Positions 1-6,524 of a stretch of 10,138 bases of DNA are shown one piece after another. Each line of letters opens with the position of its first letter. Positions within the stretch are counted from its first letter, which is position 1. Source of the stretch: Clostridia bacterium (GTDB taxonomy: Bacteria > Bacillota_A > Clostridia > Oscillospirales > CAG-272); contig JAFQUG010000313.1 in assembly GCA_017408625.1 (NCBI GenBank), forward strand, positions 1 to 10,138, in the 5' to 3' direction. The position numbers were made by a program, and so were the translations under genes. The notes below the pieces were generated by a model that was given only the letters and a program-made list of their open reading frames with translations, was not told the origin of the DNA and searched no databases.

Positions 1-197
1 CCAACGAGGATTCGGTCAGCATGTGCTATACCGTGATGAATGCCGCGCATTGCAATATGAATGCGGTGATCTTGAGGAGTCAGGGATATGGCATAAATCC
101 GCTGCAAACCGATTGTGAGTACTACATCATGAATGATCTCCCCGAGCTCAAAAAGCTTTTGAGCGATTATTTCAGCATCGTGGAGAGCGGAAAATAA
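1..197 (+). CDS. 3' end of an unidentified gene (64 codons visible)
   Basis: An open frame enters from the left edge, with its first full codon at position 3, and ends at TAA 195-197. The visible peptide has 64 residues and ends in VESGK. It holds three cysteines and a C-terminal stretch (YYIMNDLPELKKLLSDYF) in which a strand-like hydrophobic segment is followed by an amphipathic helix. That pattern resembles the last strand and helix of von Willebrand A-type domains, but the match is weak and is only a suggestion. The 5' part lies outside the window, so length, start and localisation are unknown. A hairpin region starts 8 nt after the stop, and the next gene has its own promoter, so the two are probably separate transcription units. 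I do not recognise the family. Confidence 0.7.
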   Translation, partial: NEDSVSMCYTVMNAAHCNMNAVILRSQGYGINPLQTDCEYYIMNDLPELKKLLSDYFSIVESGK

Positions 198-204
198 ATC
201 AATG

Positions 205-262
205 AGCGCACCGATTGCACAGGCATTCGGTGCGCTTGATGCATATCATGCAGCAATCGGTG
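205..262 (+). promoter_or_regulatory. Two mutually exclusive hairpins after the first gene
   Basis: AGCGCACCGA (205-214) is perfectly complementary to TCGGTGCGCT (227-236), giving a 10-bp stem with a 12-nt loop. A second perfect pair, CACCGATTGC (209-218) with GCAATCGGTG (253-262), reuses part of the same 5' arm, so the two stems cannot form together. The first hairpin may end transcription of the upstream gene, but no T-tract follows, so it is not a textbook intrinsic terminator. Whether the alternative pairing has a regulatory role is inference. Confidence 0.5.
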
Positions 263-302
263 TGTTTGAAGGCAGAATTTACAAAATTCCCAAGCCTACG
301 TA

Positions 303-331
303 TTTACAAGACAAGGGAAATATGGTATAAT
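303..331 (+). promoter_or_regulatory. Vegetative (sigma-A type) promoter with extended -10
   Basis: The -35 TTTACA (303-308) is separated by exactly 17 nt from a perfect -10 TATAAT (326-331), and TGG directly before the -10 gives an extended TGn motif. This is close to the ideal housekeeping promoter of Firmicutes. Transcription should start near 337-340, giving a leader of about 55 nt before the GTG at 395. A second TATAAT lies at 333-338 but has no matching -35. The promoter drives the large CotH/RCC1 lipoprotein gene and suggests vegetative rather than sporulation-specific expression. Confidence 0.8.
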
Positions 332-336
332 GTATA

Positions 337-356
337 ATCCGGAACTGTATCCGGAT
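337..356. repeat. Short inverted repeat at the predicted transcription start
   Basis: ATCCGG (337-342) and CCGGAT (351-356) form a 6-bp inverted repeat with an 8-nt spacer. It lies exactly over the predicted start site of the 303-331 promoter. It could be an operator half-site pair or a small 5'-end hairpin. There is no direct evidence of binding. Confidence 0.3.
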
Positions 357-394
357 CCCTTTATATGGAATTTTGAACTAGGAGGAAGATATCC

Positions 395-3300
395 GTGAAA
401 AATAGAATATCCTTCCGCACCGTTTTATCATTTTTATTGACTTTGACGTTACTGGCGGGCGCATTTGCCGCCTGTCGAAATAACACGCCACCCGAATCCG
501 CTACAGAGGATTCGACCTCTGATCCCGAGGAGCTGATCACACGCCCCGGGGAGTATAACCCGGGCGAGGAGCAAACCACGGATGACAGTATGCTGGATCC
601 CGACGATCCCACCTATGAGATCGCGGTCACGTTCAAGGACGTTATGATCTCTGCCGTGTACGGCACGGGTCAGAACAAGGATGCTGCCGTTGCCCATGGC
701 TTTATTCAGCTGTATAACGTTGGAGAAGAGCAGGTTTCGCTCAAGGACGCCGCTCTGTATTACCGCGAGAGCGCGGAGGAGGGCTACCGTCAGTTTACCT
801 TTGCCGAGGACGCCGTTATCGAGGCGGGCGGATATTATCTGATCCGTATGGCCGAGGCAAGAGAGGGTACACAGGCGTACGATCCGACGTTTGCCGTGCT
901 TTCCATCGAGTCGTATGATGCCGAGTGGGCTGTCATTCTGGATAATAAGGATATCCAGCTTGCGCTTGCACCGAGCGGGCAAGAGATCGACGAGGATTGC
1001 GCCGTTGAGGAAATTGACGGAACGGTATCCTGCTTTATCGCCGCCGAGCTTGGCTACGACTCGCATTTTGCCGTGGACAATATGTCCAAGAGTAAGGTTG
1101 CGGTGCGTACCGCGCTGCAGCATTACAGTGGCTTCCACAAGGTTAATCTGGCCCAGGCGACCACCGCAAAGCTGACTCAGACCTGCCCCGAGAGCTCCAA
1201 GGGCGCAAATACCGTCGTGGGCTCCAAGGTCAACGAGGTGCTGTTTTCGGCCGATGCGGGTATTTATTCCAAGGGCTTTGAGCTTGAACTGAGCGCACGT
1301 GAGGGCTATACCGTTTATTATACGACCGACGGCACCGATCCTGTCAAGAACGGAAAAGTCTATTCCTCTTCCATTTCGTTGACGGATTCCTCGGAAATGG
1401 CCTGGGGTGGGACGATCAACGGTGCAATTCAGAATATGGGCGGCGACTACCGCCCGCAGAGTAAAACAATGCCGGGAGGCTACGTGATCAAGGCGTACGC
1501 GACCAACGGCACAGACTCTACCGATGTTTTTACCAACACGTATTTTATTTCCGATACCTTCAAGGACTACGGTGTGAGTATGATGTCCTTGTCCATGGAT
1601 AAAAATCTGATCTATGGAAGTCAGGGCTTTTATAACCATTATTACGGAACGGGCGATACGGGAAACCAGCGTCAGACAGGTATGCTGGAGGTGTTCTCGT
1701 CCGACGGACAGCGTCATGGCTCGTCCTACGTAGAGCTCGCCATCAGCGGACACGGCTCGTCGGGTTGGCCGATGAAGTCGATGCGTGTTTACTATAAGGG
1801 TATCAACAATACCGCTGTGGGCACAGACGGTGATCTCAATTACGATCTGTTCGAGGGCTACGCCCGCGACAACGATGGAAACGCCATCACTGATTTTTCG
1901 CGTCTTTTGCTCCGTAACTCGGGCAACGACTGCATGGATTCCTTTATCCGCGATGCGTATATGCAAAGAGTTTGCCGCGATATGGACGTCTATACCATGG
2001 CGTACGTGCCCGTGCTGCTGTTCATCAACGGCGAGTTCTGGGGGGTATACAATGCGCGCGAGCGTTACAGCCCCGAGTACGTGGAATCGCACTTTGGTGT
2101 GGATAAGGAAAACGTCGGCCTGATCGAGAGCGATTATGACGGCCTTGTCCTCGGAGGCGATCCCGGCGCGCCCTTCATTCCCATGGACGGAACGCAGGCG
2201 GACGCGGACGAGTTCAACGCGCTGGTCGATTACATTCGCTCGCACGATCTTTCCGCCAAGGAGCATTTCGAATACGTGACCGACCGCCTGGATATCAATT
2301 CCTTTATGGATATGTATATCGCGCGCCTGTATTTCAATGCGCGTGACTGGCCGGAGAACAATATCAAGGTGTTCAAGAACCGCGTAGCGGACGATTCCTC
2401 CGGCATGGACACCAAGTGGTATTTTACGCTGCTTGATATGGACATGGGAATTGCGTTTTATCCCGAAGGGCACTGGGCGGATACCTCGGAAAAGGCAAAT
2501 TTCTTTGGTTGGATCGATTCCACGGGCACAGTGGTAGGCACCATTATGCACGGCCTTTGCAAGAACCAAGAGTTTAAGCAGATCTTCATTTCCCGCTTTG
2601 CAAAAACGGTCAACGATATGCTGACTCCCGCATATCTGGAGGCAGAGCTTGACGCATTGATTGCAGAGCGCGAGCCGCTCTTGGAGCTGCAAAGCATGCG
2701 TTGGGGAGCTTCCGAATCACAGTATCAGGCCTCGGTGGACAATATGTATAAATTTATCAGAGGCAGAAACGACTACGTGCTGTCCATGCTGTGCAATCAT
2801 TTCGGGATCTCTCTTTCGGATCTTGAGGTGATCATGGACAAATCCGTGACGGTTACCTATAATCCCGAACGTGCGGACGTGACCGTGAACGGACAGAGCG
2901 TGACAGAGACGGGGCAGCAATTCGACTTTGAAGGCAACTCGCAAACGCTGTCTCTTACTGTAAAGGCGACTCCCAAGTCGGGATATGAAGTGACGTCAAT
3001 TATGTTTGTTCCCGTATCGGGCCAGATGCAGACCGTGCAGGGAAGTAGTGCTTCCTTTACAGTGGATTGCTCGGGCACGGTCATCATCAATACCCGTGCA
3101 CAGGGGCAGCAGGGCACGGTTGCGGGCGTGCAGAGCGGTATCACCGCAAGCGGTCACTCTACATATTATCTGGCACCCAACGGTGAGCTTTATGCCTGGG
3201 GCATGAATCAGAACGGAATTCTGGGCATCCCGGGCAGCGGAAACGTGTCAGTACCGACGCTTGTGGCCTCGAATGTAGCCAAGGTGGAGGTCTGTCACAG

Positions 3301-4168
3301 CAACGACTGCGAAAATAACAACAACCAAACCATGATGGCGTATCTGACGCTGGATGGCGAGCTTTATACGGTTGGCAGCAACAGCGCAGGTCAGCTTGGC
3401 AGAAACGGTACGGCTACGGATGATAAGCCGGGAAAGGTGAATTTTGACGGCAAGATCGTGGATGTCAGCGTCGGTCACGACCATATGCTGGTATTGGACG
3501 ATCAGGGCGTGCTTTGGGGCGTGGGCTCCAATTCCTACGGTCAGCTTGGCAAGGCAAACGAAGGCGGACATACTACCTCCTTCCAAGTCGTGGCAAACGA
3601 CGTCAAGCTGCTTGCAGCAGGACGCAGGAACACCTTCTTTACCAATAGCAATCACGTTTGCTACGTGCTGGGTGATAACCGTTGGGAAAAGTTCGGCACG
3701 GACGCAGATCGTTATAGCTCTCCCCATAAGCTGCTTGCGGGCGTGGCATATATGTCCACGGGCGAGCACCAGGTGGTGCTGGTGACCACCTCCGGCGACT
3801 TGTTCTATGCAGGCTGGCGCTCCTTGCACGGCTTTGGCCAGGGACAGGGCGCGGGCGGCGCGGTCAAGCTGACCGGTGGCGTCAAAAAGGCAGTGCTGCA
3901 CCATGCCAATATGATCATTCTCAAGACCGATGGCTCTGTATGGGGCTATGGCAGCAATATGGGCAATGCCATGGCAGGCGTGAGTGCAACCTCCGGCTCA
4001 CCCGCCAAGCTTTTGTCGGGCGGTGTCAAGGATATCGCGGCGGGCTATGAATTCAGCGCGTATCTGTTCGAGGACGGTACGATTGCCGTGCAGGGCTCGA
4101 ATGCCTCAGGGCAGGCCGGTAACGGCAAAACGGGCGGCAGCGTCAATATGGCAAATCCGCTGTTTTGA
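395..4168 (+). CDS. Large lipoprotein: LTD-like, CotH kinase domain, RCC1 repeats
   Basis: Predicted 1257-aa surface lipoprotein. The GTG start at 395 sits 9 nt after AGGAGG (380-385) and opens a signal peptide: basic MKNR, a hydrophobic core, then AFAAC with lipobox Cys27. An acidic Ser/Thr/Pro linker (28-75) would tether the rest. Residues ~78-230 resemble a lamin-tail domain (FIQLYN, then AGGYYLIR). Residues ~280-385 resemble the chitobiase/hexosaminidase C-terminal sandwich (YYTTDGTDPV). Residues ~395-800 are a CotH-type kinase domain: SGHGSSGWPMKSMRVYYKG with Lys461 as candidate nucleotide-binding lysine, INGEFWGVYNARE (544-556), and LLDMDMGIAF with Asp681/Asp683 as candidate metal ligands. 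Residues ~815-900 form a small beta domain. Residues ~917-1257 are seven RCC1-type repeats. CotH of Bacillus phosphorylates spore-coat proteins; here export and a housekeeping promoter argue for an envelope role instead. The substrate is unknown. The domain calls are by motif; the CotH and RCC1 calls are the surest. Confidence 0.9.
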   Translation: MKNRISFRTVLSFLLTLTLLAGAFAACRNNTPPESATEDSTSDPEELITRPGEYNPGEEQTTDDSMLDPDDPTYEIAVTFKDVMISAVYGTGQNKDAAVAHGFIQLYNVGEEQVSLKDAALYYRESAEEGYRQFTFAEDAVIEAGGYYLIRMAEAREGTQAYDPTFAVLSIESYDAEWAVILDNKDIQLALAPSGQEIDEDCAVEEIDGTVSCFIAAELGYDSHFAVDNMSKSKVAVRTALQHYSGFHKVNLAQATTAKLTQTCPESSKGANTVVGSKVNEVLFSADAGIYSKGFELELSAREGYTVYYTTDGTDPVKNGKVYSSSISLTDSSEMAWGGTINGAIQNMGGDYRPQSKTMPGGYVIKAYATNGTDSTDVFTNTYFISDTFKDYGVSMMSLSMDKNLIYGSQGFYNHYYGTGDTGNQRQTGMLEVFSSDGQRHGSSYVELAISGHGSSGWPMKSMRVYYKGINNTAVGTDGDLNYDLFEGYARDNDGNAITDFSRLLLRNSGNDCMDSFIRDAYMQRVCRDMDVYTMAYVPVLLFINGEFWGVYNARERYSPEYVESHFGVDKENVGLIESDYDGLVLGGDPGAPFIPMDGTQADADEFNALVDYIRSHDLSAKEHFEYVTDRLDINSFMDMYIARLYFNARDWPENNIKVFKNRVADDSSGMDTKWYFTLLDMDMGIAFYPEGHWADTSEKANFFGWIDSTGTVVGTIMHGLCKNQEFKQIFISRFAKTVNDMLTPAYLEAELDALIAEREPLLELQSMRWGASESQYQASVDNMYKFIRGRNDYVLSMLCNHFGISLSDLEVIMDKSVTVTYNPERADVTVNGQSVTETGQQFDFEGNSQTLSLTVKATPKSGYEVTSIMFVPVSGQMQTVQGSSASFTVDCSGTVIINTRAQGQQGTVAGVQSGITASGHSTYYLAPNGELYAWGMNQNGILGIPGSGNVSVPTLVASNVAKVEVCHSNDCENNNNQTMMAYLTLDGELYTVGSNSAGQLGRNGTATDDKPGKVNFDGKIVDVSVGHDHMLVLDDQGVLWGVGSNSYGQLGKANEGGHTTSFQVVANDVKLLAAGRRNTFFTNSNHVCYVLGDNRWEKFGTDADRYSSPHKLLAGVAYMSTGEHQVVLVTTSGDLFYAGWRSLHGFGQGQGAGGAVKLTGGVKKAVLHHANMIILKTDGSVWGYGSNMGNAMAGVSATSGSPAKLLSGGVKDIAAGYEFSAYLFEDGTIAVQGSNASGQAGNGKTGGSVNMANPLF
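3143..4165 (+). repeat. Seven RCC1-type repeats (one predicted beta-propeller)
   Basis: The C-terminal third of the CotH protein is a tandem protein repeat of about 45-55 residues with the pattern GH(S/T)..L..DG.L(Y/W).(W/V)G.N..GQLG. Clear copies start near residues 917, 966, 1022, 1071, 1116, 1164 and 1211. The cores YAWGMNQNGILG, YTVGSNSAGQLG and WGVGSNSYGQLG are the best conserved. Copies four and five have degenerate cores. Seven is the blade number of a classical RCC1 propeller, so the domain looks complete. Such propellers usually act as binding platforms; the ligand here is unknown. Confidence 0.85.
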
Positions 4169-4200
4169 GTGTAAAATGCAAAGTGCAAATTGAATTAAGA

Positions 4201-4229
4201 AAAGCCGCCTTTGGGCGGCTTTCCGTTTT
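4201..4229 (+). terminator. Intrinsic terminator of the CotH/RCC1 gene
   Basis: AAAGCCGCC (4201-4209) pairs perfectly with GGCGGCTTT (4214-4222) around a TTTG loop, followed by TCCGTTTT. The 9-bp GC-rich stem and trailing T-tract lie 33 nt after the stop codon, which closes this gene as its own transcription unit. Confidence 0.9.
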
Positions 4230-4327
4230 ATATACGTAGGGGAGGAGTATTTGTTGATCATATCAAGAAACTTTTCGCCTTCTTTACGCAAAGTGACTCA
4301 AACTTTCACGAACCGTTCATATCCGAG

Positions 4328-4336
4328 TGCTATAAT
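4328..4336 (+). promoter_or_regulatory. Extended -10 promoter of the zinc-ribbon protein gene
   Basis: TGC directly followed by a perfect TATAAT (4331-4336) makes an extended -10 element. No good -35 hexamer is seen at 17 nt; TTTCAC at 4304-4309 is 21 nt away. Extended -10 promoters can work without a strong -35. Transcription would start near 4343, about 25 nt before the ATG at 4368, which supports that start over the upstream TTG. Confidence 0.55.
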
Positions 4337-4367
4337 GGTTGCGAAATACGTTGAAAAGAGAGAAAAT

Positions 4368-4826
4368 ATGTCAAAATTCCAAGAAAAGCTATATAAGTTT
4401 ATGTACGGCCGCTACGGCACGGACAGACTGAGTCGCGTTTTGTCGATCACCTCGCTGATCGTGCTGATCGTCTCGCTCCCCGTGTCCTGGATATGGGGGA
4501 GAACCTTGCCTGGAACCATCGCAGCCACGGTTTTGTATGCGATCGCATTGGGTCTTTGCATCTGGAGCATGACGCGCACCTTTTCGCGCAAGATTTATAA
4601 AAGACAGGCTGAGAATGCCAAATGGTGCGCCTTTGAATATAAGGTGCGCTGCCTGTTCCGCAGACATAACGGAAACAAGGACACCGATACGCACGTGTTC
4701 CGCGATTGCCCGAAATGCAAGGCCACGCTGAGATTGCCGCGCGAGAAGGGCAAGCACACCGTGCGCTGCCCGCGCTGCGCAAAGTCCTTTACGGTCCGCG
4801 TCCGCGCCGCCAAAAAGAAAAAGTGA
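4368..4826 (+). CDS. Small membrane protein with C-terminal zinc ribbon
   Basis: A 152-aa protein. A basic, aromatic N-terminus (MSKFQEKLYKFMYGRYG) is followed by two hydrophobic segments, about residues 24-43 and 50-67, predicted to form a membrane hairpin. A basic cytoplasmic stretch comes next. At the C-terminus, CPKC (114-117) and CPRC (134-137) form a four-cysteine zinc ribbon, and the protein ends in a lysine-rich tail. I recognise the overall type (membrane-anchored zinc-ribbon protein of Clostridia) but not a named family, and no function is assigned. ATG 4368 was chosen because the extended -10 promoter at 4328-4336 lies just upstream and the protein begins naturally there. The same frame is open back to TTG 4251/4254, which follows a strong AGGGGAGGAG (4238-4247), so a 39-residue-longer form is possible. 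The gene stands alone between two terminators. Confidence 0.85.
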   Translation: MSKFQEKLYKFMYGRYGTDRLSRVLSITSLIVLIVSLPVSWIWGRTLPGTIAATVLYAIALGLCIWSMTRTFSRKIYKRQAENAKWCAFEYKVRCLFRRHNGNKDTDTHVFRDCPKCKATLRLPREKGKHTVRCPRCAKSFTVRVRAAKKKK

Positions 4827-4837
4827 ATCAAGAGTGA

Positions 4838-4865
4838 AGCTCCACCGTTTCGGTGGGGCTTTTTC
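4838..4865 (+). terminator. Intrinsic terminator of the zinc-ribbon gene
   Basis: AGCTCCACCG (4838-4847) pairs with CGGTGGGGCT (4851-4860) through ten base pairs, one of them a G-T wobble, around a TTT loop. A run of T (4860-4864) follows. It lies 11 nt after the stop and separates this gene from spoIIIA. Confidence 0.9.
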
Positions 4866-4872
4866 TATCCTC

Positions 4873-5013
4873 CGAGTGTCATCCTGAGCGTATTCCCTCC
4901 CAAGATCCTTCGCGGCGCATTTTTCGCCTGTCATCCTCGAGCGCAGCGAAGGATCTTGGCGAAAAATGCTTGCTCGAGGATGACGGGCAGGGGCTCGCTC
5001 AGGATGACACTCG
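4873..5013. repeat. Complex palindromic intergenic repeat element
   Basis: A 141-bp element is bounded by an 18-bp perfect inverted repeat, CGAGTGTCATCCTGAGCG (4873-4890) against 4996-5013. Inside are three further perfect pairs: 4900-4913 with 4946-4959 (14 bp), 4917-4928 with 4958-4969 (12 bp), and 4930-4942 with 4972-4984 (13 bp). The arm order is A B C D B' C' D' A', so the inner pairs interlock and cannot all form at once. The GTCATCCT-GAGCG...GAAGGATCTTG core resembles, from memory, a dispersed palindromic repeat seen in many bacterial genomes. It is probably a REP- or MITE-like element with no coding capacity. With the promoter at 5075-5103 it accounts for the gene-free stretch 4866-5125. 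Confidence 0.85.
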
Positions 5014-5074
5014 AGGCGGAGGTGCGCCGACATTCGGTGGTACCCATCGCATCCGCGGCACTTGTGTCATGTAC

Positions 5075-5103
5075 GCATACCTGCGGACAAGATCGCATAT
5101 ATT
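5075..5103 (+). promoter_or_regulatory. Candidate sigma-E promoter of spoIIIA
   Basis: GCATACC (5075-5081) matches the Bacillus sigma-E -35 consensus KMATATT at 5 of 7 positions. It is followed after 14 nt by CATATATT (5096-5103), which matches the -10 CATACANT at all but one position. The predicted start is close to 5109-5111, leaving only about 16 nt before the ATG, with the ribosome-binding site at the very 5' end. SpoIIIA is a mother-cell, sigma-E-driven operon in Bacillus, which fits. The assignment rests on consensus matching only. Confidence 0.4.
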
Positions 5104-5125
5104 TTCCTTGTAAGGGGGTGAGGGT

Positions 5126-6058
5126 ATGCGCAGCGTGATGGTCAACAGGGCAGAGGACATGGGAATTGAGCGGCGCACCTATCTGCCGCCTATCCTTTTG
5201 CGCATGCTTCCCGAGCGGTTGATCTCGGAGCTGTATGCAGGGCATCTGCCCGAGCATATTGAGGAGATCCGACTGCACACGGGGCGGTGCGCAAGCGTGG
5301 TGGCAGACGGGCGCAATATCCTTTTGCGTACCGTGCTGAGCGCGCAGGAAATGACCGCCACGCTGACGCGCATGTGCGGCGGCTCCTTGTATTCTCATGC
5401 TCCCACCATCGCAGAGGGGTATCTGACGCTGGACGGCGGCGTGCGCGTCGGGGTATGCGGCAGGGCCGCTTGCGAGCAGGGCGAGGTGATCGGGGTGTAC
5501 GACGTGTCTGGGCTTTGCATCCGCATTCCCGCCCATTTTGTAGCAAGCGGCAGGGAGATCTGCAATCTCATGCAGAAATTCCGCTATACCAAGGGCGTGC
5601 TGATCTATTCGCCGCCCGGCGTGGGTAAGACCACGCTGTTGCGTGGAGTGGCCATGGCGCTGGCTTCGGGCGATGACCCCAAGCGCGTGGTGGTCATCGA
5701 TACGCGCGGCGAGATGCCGTTTTTGCAGACGGGGGCGGCCTTGTGTCTTGACGTGCTGGTGGGATATCCGCGTCGCCTTGGCGTGGAGATCGCCTGCCGC
5801 ACCATGAATGCGCAGGTTATGATCTGCGATGAGATCGGTGACTACAATGAAGCCCTCGCACTTGCCTCGGTACAGAATTGCGGTGTGCCGCTGGTTGCCT
5901 CGGCGCATGCATCAAGCGTACAGGAGCTGCTTTGCCGCACAGGGCTGCGGCTTTTGCACGACTGCAAAATGTTCGGTGCATATGTGGGGATCTCGCGACA
6001 TAACGGCGGTTTTTCCTATCAGATCACCGATTGGGAGAGCGCGGATGCTTGCATTTAA
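5126..6058 (+). CDS. spoIIIAA: Stage III sporulation protein AA (ATPase)
   Basis: 310-aa cytoplasmic ATPase of the SpoIIIA-SpoIIQ channel, related to secretion ATPases of type II/IV systems. It is thought to energise the complex on the mother-cell face of the outer forespore membrane. The N-terminal domain has HIEEIRLHTGR (44-54). Walker A is SPPGVGKTT (162-170, Lys168) and Walker B is VMICDEIG (231-238, Asp235/Glu236), with a downstream ASAHASS segment. Length equals the Bacillus protein (about 307 aa). ATG 5126 follows AAGGGGGTG (5112-5120). Some normally conserved family positions differ: the usual DERSE is DTRGE (192-196), the following loop is short, and RSMSP is RTMNA (225-229). These look like lineage divergence, since both Walker motifs are intact. 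The 3' end overlaps spoIIIAB by 14 nt. Confidence 0.95.
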   Translation: MRSVMVNRAEDMGIERRTYLPPILLRMLPERLISELYAGHLPEHIEEIRLHTGRCASVVADGRNILLRTVLSAQEMTATLTRMCGGSLYSHAPTIAEGYLTLDGGVRVGVCGRAACEQGEVIGVYDVSGLCIRIPAHFVASGREICNLMQKFRYTKGVLIYSPPGVGKTTLLRGVAMALASGDDPKRVVVIDTRGEMPFLQTGAALCLDVLVGYPRRLGVEIACRTMNAQVMICDEIGDYNEALALASVQNCGVPLVASAHASSVQELLCRTGLRLLHDCKMFGAYVGISRHNGGFSYQITDWESADACI

Positions 6059-6521
6059 GCTTATAGGCGCAGTTTTACTGCTTGCAAGCGGCGTAGGACT
6101 TGCGGTTGGTGCGGCTCGGTTTGAGCGTGCGCGACTGCAGGTGCACGACGGGCTGATCTCACTGATCTTTCATATCAAGGGCCGTATTGACTGCTATGCC
6201 ATGCCTGCCGAGCAGATTTTTCTGGAGATGGATAAGGGAATTTTGGCCGACTGTCGGTGCCCGGGGCAGATCGATTCGATCGAGGCGCTGCTGCCGCATG
6301 TCAAAAGCTATCTTGATCCCGAGACCTATCGTGTGCTGCAGGCGTTCGGGCAGGGGCTTGGTGGCGGCTTTCGCGACGAACAGATCAAGCGGTGCGATTA
6401 TTACATTGAGCTTTTGCGGCAAAAGCGGATGCAGCTGGAGGGTGAGCTGCCCGCAAGAGTCAGAACAAACGGAATGATTTGGATCTTGTGCGCCGTGGGC
6501 GCAGTGATCCTTTTATGGTGA
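6045..6521 (+). CDS. spoIIIAB: Stage III sporulation protein AB
   Basis: 158-aa membrane protein of the SpoIIIA complex, usually described as resembling a type II secretion inner-membrane (GspF-like) component that could couple the SpoIIIAA ATPase to the membrane. An N-terminal helix (about 5-22, starting MLAFKLIGAVLLLASG) and a C-terminal helix (about 143-158) flank a cytoplasmic helical region with the family-typical LQAFGQGLGGG (98-108) and the QIKRCDYYIELL stretch. The Bacillus protein is slightly longer (about 171 aa). The ATG at 6045 lies inside spoIIIAA, a 14-nt overlap that suggests translational coupling, with GGGAG about 6 nt upstream. Upstream in-frame sequence exists but lies within spoIIIAA and does not resemble the family. 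Confidence 0.93.
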   Translation: MLAFKLIGAVLLLASGVGLAVGAARFERARLQVHDGLISLIFHIKGRIDCYAMPAEQIFLEMDKGILADCRCPGQIDSIEALLPHVKSYLDPETYRVLQAFGQGLGGGFRDEQIKRCDYYIELLRQKRMQLEGELPARVRTNGMIWILCAVGAVILLW

Positions 6522-6524
6522 AGC

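Noticed and set aside
241..247. GCATATC, similar to a sigma-E -35 box, upstream of the CotH gene
   Set aside because: No -10-like sequence occurs 14-15 nt downstream, whereas a complete vegetative promoter is present at 303-331.
449..2692. 747-codon open frame antisense to the CotH/RCC1 gene
   Set aside because: Its codons are the exact reverse complements of the sense codons, so it stays open merely because the real gene avoids TTA, CTA and TCA there. The translation has no recognisable domain and no start signals.
3248..3904. 218-codon antisense open frame under the RCC1 repeats
   Set aside because: Shadow of the repeat-coding strand, with no ribosome site and no recognisable protein features.
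4177..4200. Short direct repeat TGCAAA twice just after the CotH gene
   Set aside because: Only two 6-nt copies in AT-rich spacer DNA ahead of the terminator; indistinguishable from chance.
4853..5138. Short open frames on the + strand through the palindromic element
   Set aside because: They begin inside the terminator hairpin or inside the repeat, have no ribosome site, and the repeat itself explains the sequence.
4389..5908. Antisense open frames (about 214 and 325 codons) across the zinc-ribbon gene, the repeat element and spoIIIAA
   Set aside because: They run through a terminator and a palindromic repeat and lie opposite well-supported genes; their translations are rich in His/Arg/Ala typical of shadow frames.
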